Positions 17,637 to 26,445 of a stretch of DNA of 64,000 bases are shown here, one piece after another. The stretch is from JBNLBS01 sp050303415 (GTDB taxonomy: Bacteria; Pseudomonadota; Gammaproteobacteria; Methylococcales; Methylomonadaceae). Where the stretch lies: the NCBI GenBank assembly GCA_050303415.1, contig JBNLBS010000020.1, forward strand, positions 12,328-76,327, written 5' to 3'. The position numbers were made by a program, and so were the translations under genes. Within the stretch, counting starts at the first letter, position 1, and each line of letters opens with the position of its first letter. A model generated the notes under the pieces. The model saw only the letters and a list, made by a program, of their open reading frames with translations. It searched no databases and was not told where the DNA came from.

Positions 17637-18208
17637 TGTGCTGATGCCTTCATAAAACCAAGTACCTGAAAGTTTACATTCAACTCGCTGCTCGGCTCAA
17701 TTTTCCGCGTTTGCCTATTTCTTTTGCCGCGCACCGGCCTAATGTCCATTTGTTCAATCATCAATAACGGCGTTGCCGATTCAAGTTGATACAAAACACT
17801 ACGCAACACATTCATATCGCCGGACATTCTGACCTTAACTGCAACGCGGACAAATCCCTCAGTATTTTTACTCGGTAAAATCTGTGTACTGGTTAACTGC
17901 CCACCGGCATTGGCAATGGTGGTTTTAATGGCTCCCTGTAATGCTGCTGAAGCTAATGCTTCGGTACTCTGTGTGTAAAAATAACCTTGTTCCTGATACT
18001 TTGCCGTTAATTTCTCAACACTGTCGAACACCGCATCTTTACGCGCCAGAATTCGTTCGTAACGTTTTAATTTAAATGCCAGATCACCCGCTGTTTCTTT
18101 AAGCTCCGCTGCTTTCATCACTAACGGCAATAATAATAACAAGACAACCAGCAACACAATGACCATTAACAACCCTAGCGCCAACCATTGACTTACCGCC
18201 TTATTCAT
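17633..18208 (-). CDS. gspM: Type II secretion protein GspM
   Basis: Inner-membrane assembly-platform protein that pairs with GspL. The ATG at 18208 (MNKAVSQWLALG) follows GGAG at 7 nt and gives 191 residues; the longer reading from 18235 overlaps gspL more deeply. A transmembrane helix (about residues 9-30) is followed by a coiled region and a ferredoxin-like periplasmic domain of the GspM/PilO kind (VRVAVKVRMSGDMNVLRSVLYQLESATPLLMIEQM). It overlaps gspL by 8 nt and the GspC-like gene by 4 nt. Confidence 0.82.
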   Translation of the reverse strand: MNKAVSQWLALGLLMVIVLLVVLLLLLPLVMKAAELKETAGDLAFKLKRYERILARKDAVFDSVEKLTAKYQEQGYFYTQSTEALASAALQGAIKTTIANAGGQLTSTQILPSKNTEGFVRVAVKVRMSGDMNVLRSVLYQLESATPLLMIEQMDIRPVRGKRNRQTRKIEPSSELNVNFQVLGFMKASAQ

Positions 18209-19304
18209 CCCCGCTCTCCACGACAACTTCCGCACTCAGTTGAAAACGCTCCAAGCCCGTTTTCTTATCTTGCGTCACCGGAGAGACAAAGCGAACATTT
18301 GCAAATAGCGTCGAAGCCTCCAAGAGAGTTAATAAATTAGATGCTGATAAAGATTGTCCACGCATTTGCAGTTTGTTCCCGGTAAACTGCAAATGCGTTA
18401 ACCAGGTATCATCCTTTATCAATTCACTCAATGAATCAAGAACCTGCAGCATAGACGGCGCCGTTCGTTTCTCCGAAATCAAGGCCTTACTGGCCTCAAT
18501 CAAACGATCGATTTCAGATTGAGTCTCGTCAACCATACGTGCTGATTTACCCAGCGTTTTTAATGTCTTCTGTAACGAATCAACAGTCTGGCTTTGCCAC
18601 CAGACAGGTAGCGCGAAAACTCCCAAAAAAAGGATAAATAACAGGCTCCATAATGCAGTATAAACCAACTTGGGCAGGTTACTCTGCTTGGGTTTTACCC
18701 ACGCAGGCAATAAATTATAACTTTCATAGCCTGGTCGTCTATCAGACGGATCCGGCTCATACTCAACTAAATCCGGCACTATAGACAATTTTTTTAAATC
18801 ACGACACCAGGAATCCAACCGGTCTTTAGTAGCCACAATCAATTTCGCATTCAACTGCCCCAGTTCGGGCTGCTTATTCTGTAATTGCACCGCAAAATAA
18901 ACCTGTTCCGGTTTAAACGGTGTATAGCGATCCAGCTCATAGCGCATCACTTGCTGCAAATTTTCTGCCGCAGCCAAGGGTAAAATCAACTCTTTACTAA
19001 TCGCATCGTCAGCATTTAGAGCCAGAATTTTTCTAGCCTTAAGCAGTCGTTCATCCTTTTGCATTAATTGTTGAGCATCAGTTTGACCGTGTTCGTTTAC
19101 CGACAAATGAACCCAGTCTTCAGACTGCCCATCCTGCTCGTAACGTAATAGAAAACCGCCCTCGACTGGTTTAATCAACATTATTCCCTGAGATTCGCTA
19201 ATGAGTTGCTTTAGCTTGTCCGGGATAAAAGCAGCCAGTTCAGCCGCCCACCAGCGGAAGAATTTATTTACATCCAGCTCAATATTTGAATTCAGATTCA
19301 GCAT
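18201..19304 (-). CDS. gspL: Type II secretion protein GspL
   Basis: Bitopic platform protein that links the cytoplasmic ATPase GspE to the periplasmic machinery. It has 367 residues. An actin-like cytoplasmic domain (residues about 1-190) is followed by a transmembrane helix near 217-237 (TALWSLLFILFLGVFALPVWW) and a periplasmic ferredoxin-like domain (PSMLQVLDSLSELIKDDTWLTHLQF...). This PilM-PilN-like fusion is the GspL layout. It lies 41 bp downstream of gspG and overlaps gspM. The gene for its partner GspE is not in the window. Confidence 0.85.
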   Translation of the reverse strand: MLNLNSNIELDVNKFFRWWAAELAAFIPDKLKQLISESQGIMLIKPVEGGFLLRYEQDGQSEDWVHLSVNEHGQTDAQQLMQKDERLLKARKILALNADDAISKELILPLAAAENLQQVMRYELDRYTPFKPEQVYFAVQLQNKQPELGQLNAKLIVATKDRLDSWCRDLKKLSIVPDLVEYEPDPSDRRPGYESYNLLPAWVKPKQSNLPKLVYTALWSLLFILFLGVFALPVWWQSQTVDSLQKTLKTLGKSARMVDETQSEIDRLIEASKALISEKRTAPSMLQVLDSLSELIKDDTWLTHLQFTGNKLQMRGQSLSASNLLTLLEASTLFANVRFVSPVTQDKKTGLERFQLSAEVVVESGDE

Positions 19305-19345
19305 TTCAGGCCATCACTAAATCAAATAATCCGAAAGCAAGGTTT

Positions 19346-19774
19346 TTATTCCCAACTGACAATATCCTGATCTTCGCCTTCCCCTCCTTGTTGACCGTCT
19401 GCACCAAAAGTATACAGATCAAACCGGCCATGTTCACCTGGGGAGGTGTAGTGATAAGCTTCCTGCCAAGGATCTAACGGTATTTTGTTTTTGCGCAAAT
19501 AGGGCCCATTCCAACGTTTAACATCAGCCGGTTTTTCCACCAGTGCCTGTAATCCCTGTTCAGTAGTTGGATAACGCCCAACATCCAGCTTATACATATC
19601 CAGCGTTGCGGCCAAATCTTCAATCTGCACCTTGGCTGCCTTGGTTTTAGAGGCACCCATATGCTTCATAACCTGAGGCCCGACAATACCTGCCAACAAG
19701 GCAATAATGCCTAGTACGACCAATAACTCAAGCAAGGTAAATCCTGTTTGTCTGTTAATTTTTGTTCTGCTCAT
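19346..19774 (-). CDS. gspG: Type II secretion major pseudopilin GspG
   Basis: Major subunit of the type II secretion pseudopilus. The class III signal is explicit: RQTGFTLLELLVVLGIIALLAG, with prepilin-peptidase cleavage expected between G and F and the conserved Glu at mature position 5. The globular domain has YPTTEQGLQALVEKP and the C-terminal GADGQQGGEGEDQDI loop that binds calcium in GspG. At 142 residues it is full length. It is the first gene of the gspG-gspL-gspM-GspC-like run, behind a recognisable promoter. Confidence 0.95.
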   Translation of the reverse strand: MSRTKINRQTGFTLLELLVVLGIIALLAGIVGPQVMKHMGASKTKAAKVQIEDLAATLDMYKLDVGRYPTTEQGLQALVEKPADVKRWNGPYLRKNKIPLDPWQEAYHYTSPGEHGRFDLYTFGADGQQGGEGEDQDIVSWE

Positions 19775-19842
19775 AATTAAATTTATAAATCCAGTTACTT
19801 TGGCATTAAATTGCCCGGTTAATCAATAGCTCTATTACAGCG

Positions 19843-19870
19843 ATTATACCTATTAACTATTCACAGTAAA
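19843..19870 (-). promoter_or_regulatory. Sigma-70-like promoter for the gspG operon
   Basis: On the minus strand a perfect TATAAT (-10, 19843-19848) is preceded after 16 bp by TTTACT (-35, 19865-19870). It lies about 70 bp before the gspG start and matches the consensus well at -10. Confidence 0.6.
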
Positions 19871-20126
19871 GAAAGATAAGCCCTACGCCGGTTATTTCAG
19901 GAGGTCAGTAATTAAACAGCTCATATTTAATACAATTCAATAGCTTACAATATATTTTATGATAGGCCAGTTTGTCTTTACATGACTTTCAGAAACTCCA
20001 CTCCCTCATGCCCCCCGGACTAACAGCCAACTCAATCCGTTTTATCCTGCAACATACGGTTATTTTTTTGTCATCCTGACACCAATCAGGCACCATATTC
20101 AGTCTTGTGAATAAATTTACAGCATA
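19871..20126. other. Intergenic region between gspG and thiC
   Basis: With the gspG promoter on its left and the thiC terminator on its right, this makes a gene-free gap of about 400 bp. I see no open frame with a good ribosome-binding site, no structured RNA I recognise and no repeat. Confidence 0.5.
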
Positions 20127-20162
20127 TAAAAAAGCCCCATTGTTTTCACAATAGGGCTTTTA
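20127..20162 (-). terminator. Intrinsic terminator of thiC
   Basis: On the minus strand AAAAGCCCTATTGT and ACAATGGGGCTTTT form a 14-bp stem with one U-G wobble and a 4-nt loop (GAAA), followed by a T run. It lies about 20 bp after the thiC stop. Confidence 0.88.
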
Positions 20163-20183
20163 AATCAAAATAGCAGCGAAACT

Positions 20184-22052
20184 TTATACCTTATGATAAA
20201 TATCCGCACCTTCTTCAAGAAATTGCTTGGATTTCTCATCCATACCCAGCTTTAAGGCTTCTTCTTCTTTTAACCCTTTTTCTGCCGCATAGTCGCGAAC
20301 ATCCTGACTAATTTTCATCGAGCAGAAATGCGGTCCACACATAGAGCAAAAGTGAGCCACTTTAGCGGATTCCTTGGGCAAGGTTTCATCATGAAATTCA
20401 CGGGCTTTTTCTGGATCCAGGCCAATATTAAACTGATCCTCCCAACGGAATTCAAAACGCGCCTTGGACATGGCATTATCACGAGCCTGTGCGCCGGGAT
20501 GGCCTTTGGCCAAGTCGGCCGCATGTGCCGCAATTTTATAAGTCACAATACCTTCGCGCACATCTTGTTTATTTGGCAGACCCAAATGTTCTTTTTGCGT
20601 TACATAACACAACATGGCACAACCGTACCAACCGATATTTGCCGCACCAATAGCCGATGTAATATGGTCATAACCAGGTGCTATATCAGTAGTTAGTGGG
20701 CCTAATGTATAAAAAGGGGCTTCATGACAGTCTTCCAGCTGCTTGTCCATGTTTTCTTTAATCATGTGTAAAGGCACATGCCCCGGACCTTCAATCATGG
20801 TTTGGATTTCATGCTTCCAGGCAATTTTGGTTAATTCACCTAACGTTTCCAGCTCACCAAACTGCGCTTCATCATTGGCATCGTAGATTGACCCGGGACG
20901 CAGGCCGTCCCCCAATGAGAATGACACGTCATAAGCTTTCATAATTTCACAGATTTCTTCAAAATTAGTATATAAGAAGCTTTCTGTATGATGAGCCAGG
21001 CACCATTTCGCCATGATGGAACCACCACGAGAGACGATACCCGTCATTCTTTTAGCTGTTAACGGAATATGATGCAAGCGAACGCCGGCATGAATGGTAA
21101 AGTAATCCACACCTTGCTCAGCCTGTTCAATCAGAGTGTCTTTAAAGATTTCCCAGGTTAATTCCTCTGCTTTACCATCTACTTTTTCCAGCGCCTGATA
21201 AATAGGAACGGTGCCGATCGGCACAGGCGAGTTCCTCAGGATCCATTCACGGGTTTCATGAATATTTTTACCGGTCGATAAATCCATTATGGTGTCACCG
21301 CCCCAACGAATACCCCATAGCATTTTCTCCACTTCTTCATCGATACCAGACGTGACAGCGGAGTTGCCCAGATTTCCATTAATCTTAACCAGAAAGTTAC
21401 GACCGATAATCATCGGCTCTACTTCCGGATGGTTAATATTGGCTGGAATAATTGCACGCCCTCTGGCTACCTCGTCACGCACAAATTCCGGGGTAATGAC
21501 TTTTGGTATCGCTGCCCCCATCGGATCACCTTGATGCTGATCCTTCCAAAGCGACTGCATTTCTTCCATTTTCTGATTTTCGCGGATAGCGATAAATTCC
21601 ATTTCCGGTGTAATAATGCCTTGTTTGGCATAATGCATTTGACTGACATTCTTTCCAGCCTTGGCTCTGCGAGGCTGACGAATATGTTCAAAACGCAAAT
21701 CTGCTGTTGCCGGATCATTTAAACGCTCCAGACCAAATTTTGAGGTCGGGCCATCCAGTAGTTCAGTGTCATTGCGTTCTTCAATCCACGCAGTACGAAT
21801 ACCTTTAAGACCTTTTTTCAGATCAACCTCAACATTTGGGTCGGTATAAACACCTGAAGTGTCATAGACATATAAAGGTGGGTTTTTTTCTGCGCCAAAA
21901 TGAACAGGGGTGTCAGACAGAGTAATCTTACGCATTGGAACCTGAATATCAGGGCGGCTACCTTGCACATAAATCTTTTCTGATGCAGGGTAGGAATCAA
22001 TTTTCACACTACTGACTTCAGTAGCTGTAACATCGTTACGGACAGCGCTCAT
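20184..22052 (-). CDS. thiC: Phosphomethylpyrimidine synthase ThiC
   Basis: Radical-SAM enzyme that converts aminoimidazole ribotide to HMP phosphate for thiamine synthesis. The C-terminal 4Fe-4S motif CSMCGPHFC (CxxCxxxxC) and the core segments GNLGNSAVTSG, FTIHAGVRL, SLGDGLRPG, EGPGHVPLHMI and APGYDHITSAIGAA are visible. I chose ATG 22052 (MSAVRNDV), with GGAG 6 nt upstream, giving 622 residues; a GTG at 22064 is an alternative. It is a single-gene unit controlled by the TPP riboswitch in its leader. Confidence 0.97.
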   Translation of the reverse strand: MSAVRNDVTATEVSSVKIDSYPASEKIYVQGSRPDIQVPMRKITLSDTPVHFGAEKNPPLYVYDTSGVYTDPNVEVDLKKGLKGIRTAWIEERNDTELLDGPTSKFGLERLNDPATADLRFEHIRQPRRAKAGKNVSQMHYAKQGIITPEMEFIAIRENQKMEEMQSLWKDQHQGDPMGAAIPKVITPEFVRDEVARGRAIIPANINHPEVEPMIIGRNFLVKINGNLGNSAVTSGIDEEVEKMLWGIRWGGDTIMDLSTGKNIHETREWILRNSPVPIGTVPIYQALEKVDGKAEELTWEIFKDTLIEQAEQGVDYFTIHAGVRLHHIPLTAKRMTGIVSRGGSIMAKWCLAHHTESFLYTNFEEICEIMKAYDVSFSLGDGLRPGSIYDANDEAQFGELETLGELTKIAWKHEIQTMIEGPGHVPLHMIKENMDKQLEDCHEAPFYTLGPLTTDIAPGYDHITSAIGAANIGWYGCAMLCYVTQKEHLGLPNKQDVREGIVTYKIAAHAADLAKGHPGAQARDNAMSKARFEFRWEDQFNIGLDPEKAREFHDETLPKESAKVAHFCSMCGPHFCSMKISQDVRDYAAEKGLKEEEALKLGMDEKSKQFLEEGADIYHKV

Positions 22053-22080
22053 GCTTAGCTCCACTATAATTAAGTCTCAA

Positions 22081-22170
22081 GCGCAGGAAGATATTGGCTT
22101 TCCTACGCCGGTATTAGCCGGAATCAGGTTCAAAGGGTTTTTCTCAGCATTTTTATGCACCCCTAGCCTT
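22081..22170 (-). promoter_or_regulatory. TPP riboswitch (THI element) in the thiC leader
   Basis: On the minus strand the thi-box order is intact: AGGGGTGC, GCTGAGA (22142-22148), ACCCTTTGAACCTGAT (22123-22138), a variable GGCTAATACC stem, and GCGTAGGAAAG. Binding of thiamine pyrophosphate should shut down thiC. Immediately downstream, TTCCTGCGC (22081-22089) can pair with the aptamer's 3' segment GCGTAGGAA (22100-22108). No T run follows, so control of translation is more likely than termination. Confidence 0.95.
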
Positions 22171-22439
22171 TTAGACAATAAGTTAAAGTAAACGAAATCC
22201 ATAAAAATTGCAAGCTGCCGAAGCCTTGCAAAACACCCAAACACCTTATAAAACAAAGGGTTTAATTCATCTTATTATTTTTTTATCTATTAACGCTTAC
22301 TCCACTACCAATCGAACTTGATGAGCGACTGTAAAACACGATTAAATAGAGAAGGCCAATTCTTTTGCATCTTAACTGTAATTAAGTTCTCTTTTTTGAC
22401 ATAATTGGCGCACATTTTATATATGCTTGGAACTGTATA

Positions 22440-23996
22440 ATGAACACCAAAACATTACAAAATTCAAAATTCAACAATCAGGACATTTTCAAAGCGCTAT
22501 TCGCATTCTCATTTATTCTGGCTGTTGTGTACTTTGTATCGTCATTTATTCTTCCAGATTCAGGCAATCATATACTCATAACTGCCGCAGTATTTGGTGC
22601 CTACATGGCTCTTAATATAGGTGCCAACGATGTTGCTAATAATGTTGGTCCTGCAGTTGGTTCTCAAGCCCTGACCTTAACCGGCGCCATTATTATTGCC
22701 GCCATTTTTGAAGCCTCCGGCGCGCTTATAGCCGGTGGAGAAGTTGTCAGCACCATTAAGAAAAGCATTATTGACCCCTCTTTAATTAAAGATGCCAATA
22801 CCTTTATCTGGTTAATGATGGCCGCACTATTAGCCGCGGCACTGTGGCTTAATATTGCCACCGCATTAAATGCTCCGGTCTCAACCACACATTCAATTGT
22901 CGGCGGCGTATTAGGTGCCGGCATTGCGGCAGGCGGTTTTGGCATAGCCAACTGGCCTGTGATGGGTAAGATTGCAGCCAGCTGGGTTATTTCTCCTTTG
23001 TTGGGAGGGGTAATTGCTGCAACCTTTCTTTATTTTATTAAACACACAATCACTTATAAATCAGATATGCTTGCGGCGGCCAAAAAGGCCGTACCGTTAT
23101 TAATTACTCTAATGGTCTGGGTTTTTTCAACCTACCTGATCATGAAAGGTCTAAAAAAAATATGGAAGGTAGACATAGTAACAGCCGGTGGTATTGGTCT
23201 GGTTTTTTCAGTCGTCACCTTCTTAATCATTAAACCACTGATCAGCAAAGCGGCATCAAAGCTAAGCAATTCCAAGACCAGCGTTAACACATTATTTACT
23301 TTGCCGTTGATCTGCTCGGCGGCACTGTTAAGTTTTGCTCACGGTGCCAATGACGTCGCTAATGCCGTAGGTCCATTAGCTGCTATTAACGATGCCGTAT
23401 TCAGCGGCGCCATTATCAAAAAAGCCAGCATCCCATTATGGGTCATGATGGTGGGGGCGCTGGGTATTGCTGTTGGTCTGGCTCTCTACGGTCCAAAACT
23501 GATTCGCACGGTGGGTACTGAAATTACCGAATTGGATAAAATGCGCGCCTTCTGCATTGCAATGGCTGCCGCTATTACCGTTATTATCGCCAGCCAACTT
23601 GGTTTACCTGTCAGCTCTACCCATACCGCAGTGGGTGCTATCTTCGGTGTCGGCTTTTTAAGAGAATATTTAAAACACAGCAATGAAAAGCGCATGGCAA
23701 CTATCAGGGAGCATTATGAAGATAATAATCCCGAGCAGGTCGAAGCCTTATTACAGGAATTTATCGTCGCCAGCATAGACGGTAAAAGAGAAATCGTAAA
23801 AACCATTAAAGCGCAAAAATCGTCAAGCTATTTAAAAAAGAAAGATCGCAAACGCTTGGAAAAAGCATATCGTGAAGAGCTGGTTACACGTTCTCATTTG
23901 TATAAAATAGCCGCAGCCTGGGTTATAACTGTCCCTCTATCAGGTCTCTTAGCAGCGTTTCTGTATTTTACCATCAGAGGTGTAATGCTGCCTTAG
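22440..23996 (+). CDS. Inorganic phosphate transporter, PiT family
   Basis: Integral membrane low-affinity phosphate transporter of 518 residues. The two PiT signature repeats are visible: NIGANDVANNVGPAVGS near residue 60 and AHGANDVANAVGPLAA near residue 300. About ten hydrophobic helices surround them. A long charged cytoplasmic segment (about residues 415-490, KRMATIREHYEDNNPEQ...KKKDRKRLEKAYREE) sits before the last helix. It is transcribed alone. It complements the high-affinity PstS system at the left edge. The transported ion is inferred from the family; a sulfate-transporting relative cannot be excluded. Confidence 0.88.
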   Translation: MNTKTLQNSKFNNQDIFKALFAFSFILAVVYFVSSFILPDSGNHILITAAVFGAYMALNIGANDVANNVGPAVGSQALTLTGAIIIAAIFEASGALIAGGEVVSTIKKSIIDPSLIKDANTFIWLMMAALLAAALWLNIATALNAPVSTTHSIVGGVLGAGIAAGGFGIANWPVMGKIAASWVISPLLGGVIAATFLYFIKHTITYKSDMLAAAKKAVPLLITLMVWVFSTYLIMKGLKKIWKVDIVTAGGIGLVFSVVTFLIIKPLISKAASKLSNSKTSVNTLFTLPLICSAALLSFAHGANDVANAVGPLAAINDAVFSGAIIKKASIPLWVMMVGALGIAVGLALYGPKLIRTVGTEITELDKMRAFCIAMAAAITVIIASQLGLPVSSTHTAVGAIFGVGFLREYLKHSNEKRMATIREHYEDNNPEQVEALLQEFIVASIDGKREIVKTIKAQKSSSYLKKKDRKRLEKAYREELVTRSHLYKIAAAWVITVPLSGLLAAFLYFTIRGVMLP

Positions 23997-24020
23997 ACGC
24001 AAATATTTCTCCAAATTCAG

Positions 24021-24044
24021 CCCGCTATAATAAGCATTAGCGGG
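24021..24044 (+). terminator. Possible terminator hairpin after the PiT gene
   Basis: CCCGCTA (24021-24027) and TAGCGGG (24038-24044) form a 7-bp stem about 25 bp after the stop. The following CTTGCTTG is only weakly T-rich, so termination would be leaky. Confidence 0.4.
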
Positions 24045-24195
24045 CTTGCTTGCCCATTCATTGATCACCGATTTATTCCAGTCTCTCTCGCAAGAAATTA
24101 AAAATTGGTTAATAATCGACTTATTCCAATATTAGTCATATGATTTTTTCCATCAGCAATGTTAAAATCATAAAAATTAATTACTTAAAAAAATA

Positions 24196-24981
24196 ATGAC
24201 GGAACAGATGTCCAGCAATTCACCACAAACAGCACATAAAAAAAATGCTCTTGAGTTTAAAAGCAGCTCGCTGTCTGTACCTGTTCTGGTTTTGTTTGAT
24301 CCTGACCCATTCACCGTCAAACAACAATTAAAAGAAAAGATCCAACAAGCACCGGATTTTTTTAAAAATTCACCCGTCTTAGTTGATATTCAAGCTGTTA
24401 AAGACTCTACTATTAACATTGTTGAAACAATCAATATTATTCGTGAATTAAAATTGCTGCCTATTGGCCTTTGTAATGGCACTAAAGCTCAAAATGAAGC
24501 GGCTCTTAAACTGGATATTCCGGTTCAACCTTCAACACAGACAAAAAGCGTTCCGTTACCGGTCGAAGAGACCAAACCGGTAGACGTAGAAAGTTCGCAA
24601 GAACAAGCCGGCAGTGAGCCAACACAAGAAGAAGCAGAAGAGTCGTCTAGCGAAAAGAAATCGACTATGCTGATTTCTCAACCGGTTCGATCCGGTCAGC
24701 GTATTTATGCCGATGGCGACCTTATCATTATGGCTCAGGTCAGTGCAGGCGCAGAAGTCATGGCGGAAGGTAATATTCATATTTACAACCGTCTGCGGGG
24801 CCGGGCTTTAGCAGGTGTTCGAGGCAATACTGAAGCACGGATTTTCTGTAATGATATTCAAGCTGAACTTATTTCAATTGCAGGAAATTACAAAATCAGT
24901 GAAGATTTGACGGATGAGATTAAAAATAAACCGGTACAGGTCTATTTAAAAGATCAAGCGCTAATCATTGAAGATATTTAA
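24196..24981 (+). CDS. minC: Septum-site determining protein MinC
   Basis: Inhibitor of FtsZ assembly, kept at the poles by MinD. The 261 residues comprise an N-terminal MinC domain (FKSSSLSVPVLVLFDPDPFTVKQQL...), an unusually acidic Gln/Glu/Ser-rich linker (about residues 120-155, EETKPVDVESSQEQAG...), and a C-terminal beta-helix domain with GQRIYADGDLIIMAQVSAGAEVMAEGNIHIY and RGRALAGVRGN, the MinD-binding face. The ribosome-binding site before ATG 24196 is weak, and ATG 24208 is an alternative. It is first in minCDE. Confidence 0.93.
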   Translation: MTEQMSSNSPQTAHKKNALEFKSSSLSVPVLVLFDPDPFTVKQQLKEKIQQAPDFFKNSPVLVDIQAVKDSTINIVETINIIRELKLLPIGLCNGTKAQNEAALKLDIPVQPSTQTKSVPLPVEETKPVDVESSQEQAGSEPTQEEAEESSSEKKSTMLISQPVRSGQRIYADGDLIIMAQVSAGAEVMAEGNIHIYNRLRGRALAGVRGNTEARIFCNDIQAELISIAGNYKISEDLTDEIKNKPVQVYLKDQALIIEDI

Positions 24982-25006
24982 TTTAGGAACGTTAGAGGAT
25001 AAAACA

Positions 25007-25816
25007 TTGGCTAGAATCATTGTCGTAACATCAGGAAAAGGTGGCGTTGGCAAAACCACGACGAGTGCTGCCATTGCTATGGGCCTGGCCAAAAAAGGCC
25101 ATAAAACAGCAGTCATAGATTTTGATGTTGGCCTGCGTAACCTTGATTTAATTATGGGTTGTGAACGTCGAGTGGTTTATGACTTTGTAAACGTTATTAA
25201 TGGTGAGGCTTCACTTAACCAAGCATTGATCAAGGATAAACGCTGTAACCAGCTTTATATTTTGCCCGCCTCGCAAACCAGAGATAAAGACGCCTTAACT
25301 CTTGAAGGTGTTGGTAAAGTCCTGGAAGACTTAGCCAAAGACTTTAAATACATCATTTGCGACTCGCCGGCAGGTATAGAAAAAGGCGCTCATTTGGCCA
25401 TGTACTATGCCGATGATGCCTTTATTGTTACCAACCCTGAAGTCTCTTCAGTGCGTGATTCTGATCGCATGCTAGGAATATTGTCCAGCAAATCACGCCG
25501 CGCCGAACAAAATGAAGACCCGATTAATGAATACCTGCTATTGACACGCTACGTTCCTGAACGCGTTAAATTAGGTGAAATGCTCAGTGTTGAAGATGTA
25601 CAGGAAATCTTATCCTTACATTTACTGGGCGTTATCCCTGAATCCAAAACGGTATTGAACGCTTCAAATGCCGGCACACCGGTCATTTTGGATGAGAAAA
25701 GCGACGCCGGTCAAGCCTACTCTGACATTATCGCCCGCTACCTTGGGGATGATGTACCAATGCGCTTTATTGACGATAAAAAAGGACTGTTTGGGAAGCT
25801 TTTTAGGGGTAAATAA
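25007..25816 (+). CDS. minD: Septum-site determining ATPase MinD (TTG start)
   Basis: Membrane-bound ParA-type ATPase that recruits MinC and oscillates with MinE. Homology begins at TTG 25007, read as MARIIVVTSGKGGVGKTTTS, giving 269 residues and a start identical to E. coli MinD. GAGG lies 8 nt upstream. The in-frame ATG at 24968 overlaps minC and adds 13 unrelated residues. The deviant Walker A GKGGVGKT, FDVGLRNLDLIMGCERRVVYD and CDSPAGIEKGA are present. The C-terminal amphipathic membrane helix is KKGLFGKLFRGK. Its stop overlaps the minE start (TAATG). Confidence 0.95.
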   Translation: MARIIVVTSGKGGVGKTTTSAAIAMGLAKKGHKTAVIDFDVGLRNLDLIMGCERRVVYDFVNVINGEASLNQALIKDKRCNQLYILPASQTRDKDALTLEGVGKVLEDLAKDFKYIICDSPAGIEKGAHLAMYYADDAFIVTNPEVSSVRDSDRMLGILSSKSRRAEQNEDPINEYLLLTRYVPERVKLGEMLSVEDVQEILSLHLLGVIPESKTVLNASNAGTPVILDEKSDAGQAYSDIIARYLGDDVPMRFIDDKKGLFGKLFRGK

Positions 25817-26097
25817 TGAGCCTATTAGATTATTTTAAATCCAGCCAACCAAAATCAGCCCAGGTTGCCAAAGAAAGGTTACAAATTCTGGTTGCGCATG
25901 AACGTAAATCGCGCAATCAGCCTTCTTACCTGCCTCAACTTCAGCAAGAACTACTTAAAGTGGTACAAAAGTACGTGAATGTGGGACAAGATGCAATCAC
26001 CGTTCACTTGGAGCAGGATGATGACCAGGAAACACTGGAGCTGAATATTATCCTGCCCGATGAAAAGGAGGAAAAAAAGAAAAATCGAAAAAAATAA
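25816..26097 (+). CDS. minE: Cell division topological specificity factor MinE
   Basis: Stimulates the MinD ATPase and confines MinCD to the poles. The 93 residues comprise an N-terminal membrane/MinD-interacting segment (LLDYFKSSQPKSAQVAKERLQILVAHERK) and a C-terminal dimerization domain (YLPQLQQELLKVVQKYV...LELNIILPDE). The last ten residues are Lys/Glu-rich and look like an extension. The start overlaps the minD stop by 1 nt, so minCDE is one coupled operon. Confidence 0.95.
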   Translation: MSLLDYFKSSQPKSAQVAKERLQILVAHERKSRNQPSYLPQLQQELLKVVQKYVNVGQDAITVHLEQDDDQETLELNIILPDEKEEKKKNRKK

Positions 26098-26181
26098 GTT
26101 TAATTGCGGATACCGGTTGAAGCAGTTATACAGTTAGAGTATATTCTAATCGTTATCAACAACTCACTTGAGGTAAACATT

Positions 26182-26379
26182 ATGTCTGAAGCAATCGGCC
26201 ACGCAGCGGGCCTAGTCTGGAAACACTTAAACGAAAACGGCGATTCCAGCATTTCAAAAGTCGCTAAAGAAACTGGGATTCATAAGAATGATATTCAGCG
26301 TGCAATCGGTTGGCTGGCACGTGAAGAAAAAATCAGCATTGAGAAAAAAGGCCGTAGCGAAGTTTTAGCTTTAAAATAA
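26182..26379 (+). CDS. Small winged helix-turn-helix protein (DUF2582/PF10771-like)
   Basis: A 65-residue winged-helix protein. The ATG at 26182 (MSEAIGHAAGLVWKHL) has GAGG 8 nt upstream; the longer in-frame reading from 26104 has no family resemblance. The helix-turn-helix is visible in SISKVAKETGIHKNDIQRAIGWLAREEKI, with a short basic wing (EKKGRSEVLAL). It lies 85 bp after minE on the same strand and may be read through or have its own promoter. The target is unknown. Confidence 0.8.
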   Translation: MSEAIGHAAGLVWKHLNENGDSSISKVAKETGIHKNDIQRAIGWLAREEKISIEKKGRSEVLALK

Positions 26380-26445
26380 ACCTTCGTCACCAGTAAAGGG
26401 CAAAGGCGGCCTTAGCTCACCGTCATAATCAGCATATAATTCATT

